NCBI GenBank assembly: GCA_964539975.1
Contig: CAZIKK010000020.1
Coordinates: forward strand, 1-49,693
Direction: 5' to 3'
Length of the DNA: 49,693 bases
Source: 38-11 sp964539975
Lineage (GTDB): Bacteria; Bacillota; Clostridia; Tissierellales; Dethiosulfatibacteraceae
Every line of letters begins with the position of its first letter. The first letter of the stretch is position 1. A program made the translations under genes and the position numbers. The notes under the pieces are model-generated. The model saw nothing but the letters and a program-made list of their open reading frames with translations, ran no database searches and was not told the DNA's origin. Below are positions 35,671 to 43,906 of this stretch, piece after piece.

Positions 35671-37065
35671 CTATTCCTCTCTCGTTGCCAAGTGAATTAA
35701 GTCTCTTTTTTTGGTCACACCAAATTTATTGCATACATTCTTGATATGTGTCTTAACCGTGTTCTCACTAATAAATAATTGTTCAGCAATTTCCTTGTTT
35801 GTCATTCCTTTCAATACTAGCCTCGTAATCTCCATTTGCCGATCAGTTAATTCATCACCTATTGACAAGAACTGAGTTATAAAAACATCTTGTGGCTCAC
35901 CATCTTCTTGTTTGCTATCTTTTTCCTTATTCATCCACATCATTTTAGACTCAATGAATCTGCTCAACCATGGCATGACAATAAGAGCGATAAAAATGCT
36001 AGCCGATGCTAGCAAAGCAGTGATCAATCGATGATTTGCACCGATATGAAGCAATCGATCGCCAATTAAATCACCCACCAGAATGCTGCCTGTTGTGGCA
36101 GCCATTGCAATGCCAAAAAACTGAAACGAACTCCCATAGACAAAGGCCAAGTTGCTCATCACAGTCCATATAAATAAATCTATAATTGAAAACGAAGCTT
36201 CTACTAGACCTATTGCCATAAAGAAACCTGCTATCCCCTTGTCTAACAACGCAAATGATACAAATGCCAGCCCAAGCAAACCAACACCTAAATACAGCAA
36301 CAAATCATAAGAAATTTTACGTCTAAACTTATAAATCGCCACAAGTACCAAAATATATGTCACGTTTTGAAAACTTCCTGGGTTTTCGAATCCTTCTTCC
36401 ATCACAGGCAAGATGATTCGGTACATAAAACCTCCGTTAATATAAATGCTAAAAATAAACAGACCAATAATCCCTAATAAGATTTTGGGCAATGGCTGTG
36501 ATGCCATTGGTGCAGATAAACGCTTCTTTAACTTTAAAGGCATTCTAATCAGAATTACCATTGTAGCCACCAACAATCCACTTGATAAAACCCATAGAAC
36601 AGGAAAAGAAAACCAATTCTCTACCCTACTCATACCAACTAGAATTAAATTGCTTGCCACGATAACAGGAACCATGATATCCACTCGACGATCCACTTCA
36701 CTCGAGAAAGAAAAGAAATAACTCCAACCTAATATATAAAATGCTGAACAAACCCCTGAAACAACCATGCCAAAATACCAAATAAATGAAGACGGGATCA
36801 ACATCAATAAATGGGATACCAAAGTGATCAGTGCACTTATGTACATAAATCGATACCACTGATCCTTCTTTTTTCCTAACATGCTTCCCATTATAAATCC
36901 CAAACAATGACATAGCGTAAACAATGCCACCAGTACATTTCCGTTAAGTCCGTAATGTTTTTCCGCTCCTACCATGATTGGTCCATAAAAAGGGAACGAT
37001 AAAAGCCATCCAAAATAACATGGTAGTGTTATAATAATAAGTCGTTTTACCTTGTAGTCTGTCAT
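35671..37065 (-). CDS. membrane-bound LuxR-family regulator with MFS-like sensor half
   Basis: The 464-residue protein has about twelve membrane helices in residues 1-370, arranged like an MFS carrier, and a charged linker. A C-terminal LuxR-type helix-turn-helix follows (LTDRQMEITRLVLKGMTNKEIAEQL, then ISENTVKTHIKNV). Such fusions are known among anaerobic Gram-positive bacteria and are thought to couple a membrane signal to transcription. The signal is unknown. The start ATG (MTDYKVKRLI) follows GGAG by 7 bases; an upstream in-frame ATG is less likely. It reads toward the GGDEF gene on the same strand. Confidence 0.85.
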   Translation of the reverse strand: MTDYKVKRLIIITLPCYFGWLLSFPFYGPIMVGAEKHYGLNGNVLVALFTLCHCLGFIMGSMLGKKKDQWYRFMYISALITLVSHLLMLIPSSFIWYFGMVVSGVCSAFYILGWSYFFSFSSEVDRRVDIMVPVIVASNLILVGMSRVENWFSFPVLWVLSSGLLVATMVILIRMPLKLKKRLSAPMASQPLPKILLGIIGLFIFSIYINGGFMYRIILPVMEEGFENPGSFQNVTYILVLVAIYKFRRKISYDLLLYLGVGLLGLAFVSFALLDKGIAGFFMAIGLVEASFSIIDLFIWTVMSNLAFVYGSSFQFFGIAMAATTGSILVGDLIGDRLLHIGANHRLITALLASASIFIALIVMPWLSRFIESKMMWMNKEKDSKQEDGEPQDVFITQFLSIGDELTDRQMEITRLVLKGMTNKEIAEQLFISENTVKTHIKNVCNKFGVTKKRDLIHLATREE

Positions 37066-37177
37066 TTCAGTTCTCCAAAACATTTGATGAGTCATTCTAC
37101 CACAGCCTAAACAACTGTGTCAAAAGCGAATTCTTATATCAAATAGCCGTTCAAATCCGCCCAAAATCAATTTATCA

Positions 37178-37186
37178 TGCTATAAT
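37178..37186 (+). promoter_or_regulatory. extended -10 promoter of fba
   Basis: TGCTATAAT is a full extended -10 element. No good -35 box is visible 17 bases upstream, which extended -10 promoters tolerate. The start codon is 42 bases downstream. Confidence 0.55.
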
Positions 37187-37227
37187 AGAGTATAGAATAA
37201 GAAATCAATAGATATGGAGGTAAACAA

Positions 37228-38154
37228 ATGCCACTTGTCACATCAACCAAAATGTTTAAGGATGCCTACGGCAAATACGCTGTTGGTGCTTTCAATGTTA
37301 ACAACATGGAGATTATTCAAGGGATTGTCGAAGCTGCAAATGAAGAACAGTCCCCTTTAATTCTCCAAGTGTCTGCAGGAGCAAGAAAATATGCCAAACA
37401 TATTTATTTAGTCAAACTTGTCGAAGCTGCAATAGAGGACAGCGATCTTCCTATCTGTCTGCATTTGGATCATGGTGAATCTTTCGAAATATGCAAAGAA
37501 TGCGTGGATGGCGGGTTCAATTCAGTTATGATTGATGGCTCAAAACTGCCTTTCGAAGAAAACATAGCCTTGACCAAACGAGTCGTCGAATACGCACACG
37601 CCCATGGTGTGGTAGTAGAAGCAGAGCTTGGTCGTTTAGCTGGTGTGGAAGATGATATAAAAGTCAGTACCAAAGACTCCAGCTATACTGACCCCGAACA
37701 AGCTGCCGAATTTGTTCATCGTACCGGTTGTGATTCTTTAGCTATTTCAATTGGTACGAGTCATGGGGCTTATAAGTTCAAAGGAGAACCACGCTTAGAT
37801 TTTGATAGACTAGACACAATCGCAAAGCTTATGCCTGGCTACCCACTAGTCCTTCACGGCGCTTCCACGATTCTGCCAAACTTTGTAGACAAATGCAATC
37901 AATATGGCGGCGCCATCAATAATGCCCAAGGTGTTCCTGAAGACATGTTGCTACAAACAACTAAAATGGGCGTTACAAAAATCAACATAGACACAGACAT
38001 TCGACTTGCCATCACTGCTTCCATTCGCGAATACTTAGTGAAACACCCCGAAGAGTTCGACCCCAGAAAGTATTTAGGTCCTGCACGAGATGCCATCAAA
38101 CACATGGTTCAACACAAGATCAAAAACGTACTCAATGCAAGTAACACACTTTAA
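37228..38154 (+). CDS. fba: class II fructose-bisphosphate aldolase
   Basis: The enzyme splits fructose-1,6-bisphosphate in glycolysis using a divalent metal. The 308-residue protein has the expected metal-site segments CLHLDHGE (near residue 84), VEAELG and VLHGAST, and the phosphate-site segment NIDTDIRLA. The length is typical of the short class II type. It stands alone with its own promoter and terminator. A GGAGG site precedes ATG. A tagatose-bisphosphate aldolase role cannot be fully excluded. Confidence 0.93.
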   Translation: MPLVTSTKMFKDAYGKYAVGAFNVNNMEIIQGIVEAANEEQSPLILQVSAGARKYAKHIYLVKLVEAAIEDSDLPICLHLDHGESFEICKECVDGGFNSVMIDGSKLPFEENIALTKRVVEYAHAHGVVVEAELGRLAGVEDDIKVSTKDSSYTDPEQAAEFVHRTGCDSLAISIGTSHGAYKFKGEPRLDFDRLDTIAKLMPGYPLVLHGASTILPNFVDKCNQYGGAINNAQGVPEDMLLQTTKMGVTKINIDTDIRLAITASIREYLVKHPEEFDPRKYLGPARDAIKHMVQHKIKNVLNASNTL

Positions 38155-38168
38155 CTAAATACATAAGC

Positions 38169-38204
38169 AAAGCTCCCGTTCAAATACTTAAACGGGAGCT
38201 TTTT
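38169..38204 (+). terminator. fba intrinsic terminator
   Basis: The stem AAAGCTCCCGTT/AACGGGAGCTTT with a 10-base loop is followed by a short T-run. It may also help end the converging purC transcript. Confidence 0.88.
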
Positions 38205-38225
38205 AGCCCTATTCTTGATTTAACT

Positions 38226-38912
38226 TCAATCTTCCAGCATGATTTTTTCAAGCATCAGTGGCTCCACACGTTCATCTCCCCTGTATGCTCTCATATTTCC
38301 TCCGGAAATTTCATCTATCAACGCCACGTGTTGATCTTTTCCAACTCTTCCAAACTCAAATTTTATGTCGTATAACTCCAAGTCTTTCTTTGCAAGCTCA
38401 TCGAACACGATCTTGCCTATCTTACGTGTTAATACAACCAATTCACTGTATTCATCTTTTGTCATAATCCCTAGCATTTCCAGTGCATCTTCCGTGATCA
38501 AAGGATCATTTCGGTCATCATCTTTTAATGTCACTTCCACGTATCCATCTAGTTTATCGCCTTCATCGCAGTAAATGCCATAACGCCTATAAAAACTTCC
38601 AACTGCTCGATATCTTAGAATTACTTCAACACCCTGCCCAAACATTTTAGCAGGCTGAACCGTCATCGTCGCCTCTTCAATGTTGGCATCAATGTAATGC
38701 GTCGGGATACCTGCGCTATTAATTCTCTCAAAAAAGAACTTAGTCAATCTCAGTCCTGCTCGTCCAGCTCCTTCAATCGATAAGCCCACACTATTTGCAC
38801 CAGGGTCAAACACACCATCCACCCCTGTGACATCGTCCTTGAATTTCAACAAATAATTCCCATCTTCCATTTCAAAAACATCTTTTGTTTTTCCTGTATA
38901 AATCTTATTCAT
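38226..38912 (-). CDS. purC: phosphoribosylaminoimidazole-succinocarboxamide (SAICAR) synthase
   Basis: PurC joins aspartate to CAIR using ATP in purine synthesis. I chose MNKIYTGKTKDVFE (228 residues), 5 bases after GGAGG; a longer frame would add 30 residues with no family match. Key segments are YTGKTKDVF, LLKFKDDVTGVDG, RYRAVGSFYRRYG and the C-terminal IDEISGGNMR. It is apart from other pur genes here. The neighbour upstream is the NIF3-insert-like gene on the same strand. Confidence 0.93.
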   Translation of the reverse strand: MNKIYTGKTKDVFEMEDGNYLLKFKDDVTGVDGVFDPGANSVGLSIEGAGRAGLRLTKFFFERINSAGIPTHYIDANIEEATMTVQPAKMFGQGVEVILRYRAVGSFYRRYGIYCDEGDKLDGYVEVTLKDDDRNDPLITEDALEMLGIMTKDEYSELVVLTRKIGKIVFDELAKKDLELYDIKFEFGRVGKDQHVALIDEISGGNMRAYRGDERVEPLMLEKIMLED

Positions 38913-39012
38913 TTTCCCTCCATTCTTAGCTCTACTGTGCCATCTTTCGTTATTAAAAGTTAAATCATTATAACTGATTTTACTAAAAAATAAAACCATC
39001 AATTTGTTTGAG

Positions 39013-39342
39013 TTAGTCTAATGACCATAAAGAAATCACATTGATAACAGGCTCCTCATAAGGATGATACGCTCGAATTGTATCAATAGCCTTTTTTAAA
39101 ACCTCATCTTTGCAATTGAATTCAATTTTAAGTTCAGTCTCTCGGCTAATATGATTTTCTGATCCAATGAAGGGTTTTGCTCCTTCCAAAGGTCTCCAAA
39201 ATCCCGTTACTTCTGTAACAGACATGCAATAATCATAATTCCCATTAAGCGTCAGCGCACCAACCGCATTCAATTCATGCTGTAAACGATCAAGGGCGCT
39301 TTCTGGTATAAAGACTTCTACTTTAAAATAATTGCATTTCAA
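39013..39342 (-). CDS. NIF3-insert / CutA-like small protein (YqfO type)
   Basis: The 109-residue product resembles the PII/CutA-like domain inserted in NIF3-family proteins and found alone in some bacteria. Visible motifs are FKVEVFIPESALDRLQHELN, a NGNYDYCM segment and the C-terminal HPYEEPVINV. The function is unknown. I chose a TTG start that lies 8 bases after AAGGAGG. The first in-frame ATG, nine codons earlier, lies before that site. It is 100 bases upstream of purC on the same strand. Confidence 0.7.
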   Translation of the reverse strand: MKCNYFKVEVFIPESALDRLQHELNAVGALTLNGNYDYCMSVTEVTGFWRPLEGAKPFIGSENHISRETELKIEFNCKDEVLKKAIDTIRAYHPYEEPVINVISLWSLD

Positions 39343-39543
39343 ATCAAACGCCTCCTTGTTTCTACCCATATTTCAAAGAGTTAAGATACCCTTTTCAACA
39401 ATTATTATGGCACGTTTTAAGCATCCCATGCAAGTCAAACCTTTGAAACGTTAATCTATATATATTTGTTCACCAATATTGTATAATGAACTATACGAAA
39501 AGTTAGACCCTATGTATTTAAGACACAAATTTTGGAGGTTAAC

Positions 39544-41237
39544 ATGTCAAAAAAAGTACTAATAATTGGAGGCGTCGCTGGGGGTGCCTCTGTTGCTTCA
39601 AGAATAAGGAGGCTCGACGAATTTGCTGAAATAATCATGTTTGAAAGAGGTCCTCATGTTTCTTTTTCCAATTGTTCGTTACCTTATCACTTAAGCGGAA
39701 TTGTTCCAAACTGGGAAGATTTAGTTCTCATGTCACCTGAAAATTTTTTGGACGTTACCAAATCGAAGCACGTGTGTCCAATGAAGTCATTCAAATCAAC
39801 CGTGAGATCAAAACAGTCACGGTGAAAGACCTTGAAAAAAATACCATCTACGACGAAAGCTACGACGAATTGGTTATCTCAACCGGTGCCAATCCTATTA
39901 TGCCAAACATAGACGGTTATAACCTACCTCATGTGTTCATGGTAAGAAATGTAGTCGACATTCAAAAACTCAACACATTTGTCAAAGCTCCCCACATAAA
40001 TGACATTGTTGTCATTGGAGGCGGTTTTATCGGTGTTGAAATCGCAACCAATTTGGCAGACTCAAAGTATCAAGTTACTTTGGTTGAAGCTTCTAAACAA
40101 ATCATGGCTCCATTTGATTATGACATGGCCCAAATCCTTCACAAAGAAATGGTGGATCACGGGATCCATCTAATTTTAAATGATGGAATAGCCCAAATAT
40201 CTGATGATCATATCCAGCTAGTTTCTGGCAAAAAAGTCAAAGCTCAATGTGTTGTGATGTCCATTGGTGTGCGCCCTGAAACAACATTAGCAAAAAATGC
40301 TGGCCTTCGAATTGGTGAGACAGGCGGAATATGGGTGGATCACAATTACCGAACTAGTGACCCAAACGTCCATGCTGTTGGGGATGCCATAGAAGTTTTT
40401 CATCGCTTAAGCCATCAAAAAACGCGTCTAGCCTTGGCCGGACCCGCACAACGCCAGGCAAGAGCTGCCGCAGATGATATTTATGGAAGGTTTCACAGAA
40501 ATACAGGTGTCATAGGATCTTCTGTCGTAGAAATTTTCAGCCTAAACGCTGCTTCAACTGGTTTAAATGAAAAAACCGCGACACAAAATGGATTTCATTA
40601 TGATTTTGTCTACATTATACCGTCAGACAAAGTGGGGCTAATGCCTAATGCCAACCCAATGCATTTCAAACTCATATTTGAAGTACCAACGGGAAGGATC
40701 TTAGGAGCTCAAGCCATTGGAAAAGGTAATGTAGATAAGAGAATTGATGTTATCGCAACAATGATCATGATGGGTGGAACGCTAGAAGATTTAAAGGAAT
40801 TAGAATTATGCTACGCACCCTTGCATGGTACTGCAAAGGATGTCGTGAACCAAGCCGCTCTAGTTGCCTTGAATATTTTGAATGGTGTCTATCAACAACT
40901 TCCTGTCTCAAAAGTAAGGGAATTGGTTGAAAGCAACGCCTATATTCTCGATGTAAGAGAAACGATTGAATTTGAAGAAGGGCATCTAATCAACTCAGTT
41001 AACATTCCTTTAAGCCAACTTCGAAATCGATTGGATGAAATACCTAAAAACCAGCCTCTCTATTTACACTGTCACTCAAGTCAAAGAAGCTACAACGCAC
41101 TGATTGCTCTTAAACAAAGAGGCTTTGACAATTTGTGGAATATATCTGGGTCCATAGTCGGTATCAGCCACTATGAATACTATCAAGACTTAATCACGAA
41201 CAGAAAATGCATCCTTACCAATTATTTATTCGTTTAA
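39544..41237 (+). pseudogene. CoA-disulfide reductase-like flavoprotein with rhodanese domain, frameshifted
   Basis: Two overlapping frames together encode one NAD(P)H-dependent FAD oxidoreductase of the CoA-disulfide reductase/NADH oxidase family fused to a rhodanese domain. The N-terminal part has KVLIIGGVAGGASVASRIRR and the redox cysteine in SFSNCSLPYH. The frame breaks near 39756. Adding one T after GACGTT restores a continuous 564-residue protein, the normal length. The rest has the NAD site VVIGGGFIGVEIA and the C-terminal rhodanese CHSSQRS cysteine loop. Because it is one base, it may be a sequencing error rather than true decay. A TATAAT box lies at 39482-39487. Confidence 0.85.
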
Positions 41238-41698
41238 TCAACTATTGACACTCTGTTTTTTTGAAAGGCAGATTTGAGCTTGCACCTACCTAATGTAAGA
41301 GTAGCTGCCACTTCAGACAAGTCACATGTCATGACTCTGGCAATGTCCTCACAACTAAGTTTGGCAATGTCCCGAAGCACAATGGTTGCACGCGTTCTGC
41401 CTTCAAGCTGAGATAGTGCTTGCAAAACAGGTTCTTTTGCAAGCTCTTTCTTTTTCAATAATTCATTGTTAGTAAGCTCATATAAGCAGGTGTCTAAAAG
41501 GTTTGAGAGAATCATGTCCTCCAAATCTGAGTTATTTATGTCTCTTTCTATCTTATCAAAGGCTTTTATCCATTCCTCTTGAGAAATCTGTATAGCCAAA
41601 TCTTCATCTAATAACATGTACTTTGCTATGGTGTACATTTTTCTTTCTGCATTCACAACTTTCTTTTGCTTCATTGTCATATGTTTTATTCTATTCAT
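41234..41698 (-). CDS. small sigma-70 region-4-like protein
   Basis: The 154-residue product has a C-terminal helix-turn-helix resembling sigma region 4 (LSQLEGRTRATIVLRDIAKL then SCEDIARVMTCDLSEVAATL). The N-terminal half is only weakly like sigma region 2, so it may be an ECF-type sigma factor or a sigma-like regulator. I chose the ATG after GAGGG. Its stop codon overlaps that of the converging flavoprotein gene. The long structured stretch upstream (41828-42211) could be its leader. Confidence 0.65.
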   Translation of the reverse strand: MNRIKHMTMKQKKVVNAERKMYTIAKYMLLDEDLAIQISQEEWIKAFDKIERDINNSDLEDMILSNLLDTCLYELTNNELLKKKELAKEPVLQALSQLEGRTRATIVLRDIAKLSCEDIARVMTCDLSEVAATLTLGRCKLKSAFQKNRVSIVD

Positions 41699-41827
41699 AA
41701 TAAACCCTCGCTTTTTTACTATGAAGCTACTTATCATCGACTACTAGTATAACACTTCTTTGATAAAAAGAAAGGGTAATCATTATTAAAAAAGGATTAA
41801 TTTTCCATTAAAAACGACTGATTTCCC

Positions 41828-41871
41828 CAAAAACGAAACCAGCTCCCATACTATTTCTATGAGAACTGGTT
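41828..41871 (-). terminator. terminator of the unknown RNA
   Basis: A 13-bp stem (AACCAGTTCTCAT with AUGGGAGCUGGUU, two G-U pairs) has a 9-base loop and is followed by TTCGTTTTT in the minus-strand RNA. The pairing works only on the minus strand, which fixes the direction. Confidence 0.75.
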
Positions 41872-42211
41872 CCTAAACTTCTGTTTTCATGTTTCTCCTT
41901 TCGGGATTCCCCTGAAACAGAATTTCCATACTGTCTTACAGAGACAGTAGGCCAACAATCTTCACTTTCCTATTCCTTTCAGCAACTTAATCAACTTACC
42001 AACTTACTTTCCAAATACATTAACCGTTGTTACTTTCAAAATCCTAACTTTTCTTACTTGATACTGGTTCCCATGAGACGATTGTCTCACTTCACTAACT
42101 CAAATCTTACTTCATCAATCTTTCAAAATTCGACAATACAATTAAATAACCTGTGTTCAATTGTTTCATTTAATACGTTGCTTATTCAGATAGGTAGGTT
42201 CGGTTTGTTGT
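41828..42211 (-). ncRNA. structured non-coding RNA or attenuator leader, unknown family
   Basis: This 600-base gap has no gene but carries all parts of an RNA unit on the minus strand: a promoter, an RNA of about 384 nt, and a terminator. Hairpins are TGAGAC/GTCTCA (42074-42089), TACTGTCT/AGACAGTA (41929-41949) and a long one with TTCTGTTT/AAACAGAA arms (41879-41922). The RNA is rich in GUAAG-like and purine segments. It does not look like RNase P, tmRNA, 6S or SRP RNA. It may be a free RNA or the leader of the sigma-like gene 130 bases further on. Confidence 0.55.
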
Positions 42212-42217
42212 AAGATG

Positions 42218-42245
42218 ATTATATCACAATAACAATAAAAAACAA
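42218..42245 (-). promoter_or_regulatory. promoter of the unknown RNA
   Basis: TTGTTT and a perfect TATAAT are spaced by 16 bases, with an extended -10 (TGATATAAT). The predicted start is near 42211. Confidence 0.65.
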
Positions 42246-42336
42246 TCTTTCACCTTCATGTATACAGTATTTTTATGTTGGCAGTCCAAATCCATGTTGC
42301 GTATCTTGCCACTCATACAGATGACACTCCTCCAAG

Positions 42337-42663
42337 CTACCTTTTAACTCGACTAAGCCACCCTTCCAAGATCACGCCATAAACGACACCCGCTATAAAA
42401 CTGACGGGATCTGCAAATCCTGTTGAACTATAAAATGCAAAAGAAACCATAAAACCTAACACAGCGCCACGCAATAACGCCGTGCTTCTATTTTCTGCCA
42501 CCCAAGGCGCACCAACCACCAATCCAATAATAACCCGGTTATACCATAACGAGAATACAAATGTTGGCGATGCCGTGAAACCAGAGCGCACATATGCCCC
42601 TACAACACAGATTATACCCAACAAGGCGCCACCAATAAGAGCTTTTTTCATTCTTTCTTTCAT
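42337..42663 (-). CDS. small membrane protein, unknown
   Basis: The 108-residue product has three or four hydrophobic segments (about residues 8-25, 40-55, 65-82 and 86-100), a basic start MKERMKKA and a basic C-terminus. I do not recognise a family. A TAGGAGG site lies 6 bases before ATG. It lies 85 bases beyond the end of the CRISPR array on the same strand, with no clear terminator between, so array read-through could express it. Any link to CRISPR function is only positional. Confidence 0.7.
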   Translation of the reverse strand: MKERMKKALIGGALLGIICVVGAYVRSGFTASPTFVFSLWYNRVIIGLVVGAPWVAENRSTALLRGAVLGFMVSFAFYSSTGFADPVSFIAGVVYGVILEGWLSRVKR

Positions 42664-42748
42664 CGTAATCCTCCTAGCTAGCTATCCTTATTTCAATAAG
42701 TGTTCTGGATTGTCAAACACTACTGGTAATTTTACATTCTCATTATAA

Positions 42749-43842
42749 GTTTAACACCTTTACAAACTTACAAGGTTCTCAAACGGCGCAAAAGCATTTG
42801 AGACAGTCACATCAGTTTAACACCTTTACAAACTTACAAGGTTCTCAAACATACTGATAAACCACCCTGAAGTTTTTAACGTTTAACACCTTTACAAACT
42901 TACAAGGTTCTCAAACAGGGTTCGATATATCTATCCCTTGTATCTTGTTTAACACCTTTACAAACTTACAAGGTTCTCAAACAGCACTAAAGAAAAAAAC
43001 CCTATTGAATGTGTTTAACACCTTTACAAACTTACAAGGTTCTCAAACCTATGGTACGCCATCATACGCAAAAAGAAGGTTTAACACCTTTACAAACTTA
43101 CAAGGTTCTCAAACTATCCCTGTCGCCGCAAAAACACTTCCGCCGTTTAACACCTTTACAAACTTACAAGGTTCTCAAACCTTAGTAGGGTGAGTAACAA
43201 GGCGTAGGCCGTTTAACACCTTTACAAACTTACAAGGTTCTCAAACTAGATTGGAACACGTGAAGACAGTAGGGAACGTTTAACACCTTTACAAACTTAC
43301 AAGGTTCTCAAACTTGGTTTTATCCTTTCTGGAAATGTAGATTGTTTAACACCTTTACAAACTTACAAGGTTCTCAAACGACCTTGATTCTATCGTGATC
43401 CTCTTGTTCGTTTAACACCTTTACAAACTTACAAGGTTCTCAAACACAATTGTTCAGCTGCATTGACTGCTATCTGTTTAACACCTTTACAAACTTACAA
43501 GGTTCTCAAACTACCATCCCACTTGATACGGTCAGGCGTGTGTTTAACACCTTTACAAACTTACAAGGTTCTCAAACAAGCTCCTCAACGGTTTTTCTCT
43601 TCTTAGGGTTTAACACCTTTACAAACTTACAAGGTTCTCAAACTGGGATGGCGATTGGACAGGTGGTGTCGGTGTTTAACACCTTTACAAACTTACAAGG
43701 TTCTTAAACCAATAGCAAATTTACCATCACCCATCCGGCTGTTTAACACCTTTACAAACTTACAAGGTTCTCAAACCTTTGCAACTACCTTGACAGCTTC
43801 AGTTCAGTTTAACACCTTTACAAACTTACAAGGTTCTCAAAC
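42749..43842 (-). CRISPR. type II-A CRISPR array, 17 repeats and 16 spacers
   Basis: The 36-base repeat reads, in the cas direction, from GTTTGAGAACC to GGTGTTAAAC. Spacers are 30 bases, except two of 31 (43247-43277 and 43710-43740). All repeats match except the third from the leader (43674-43709), which has one change, C to T at 43705. The leader and the csn2 gene are at the high-coordinate end, so transcription runs toward lower positions and the newest spacers are near 43800. Confidence 0.98.
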
Positions 43843-43906
43843 CTCAAATCAAATTTGAGATTGTCTCCGAACCATCACTTGGTAAGCGCTATAAGCCTGT
43901 AATCAC
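43843..43906 (-). promoter_or_regulatory. CRISPR leader with ATTTGAG anchor
   Basis: This 64-base region lies between csn2 and the first repeat. It ends in ATTTGAG directly at the repeat, the leader-anchoring sequence known in type II-A systems for guiding spacer insertion. ATTTGAG is also one arm of a perfect CTCAAAT-TTG-ATTTGAG hairpin. No strong promoter is visible inside it. Confidence 0.75.

Noticed and set aside
38163..38204. Possible small RNA at the fba end
   Set aside because: The hairpin and T-run are fully explained as the fba terminator.
41857..41880. tracrRNA anti-repeat on the plus strand (GGTTCCTAAAC resembles the repeat)
   Set aside because: Only about 11 bases resemble the repeat. 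The sequence next to it does not continue the pairing, and the strand is opposite to the promoter and terminator.
42945..43858. Plus-strand open frames with repeated FNTFTNLQGSQT peptides
   Set aside because: These are translations of the CRISPR repeats and not real genes.
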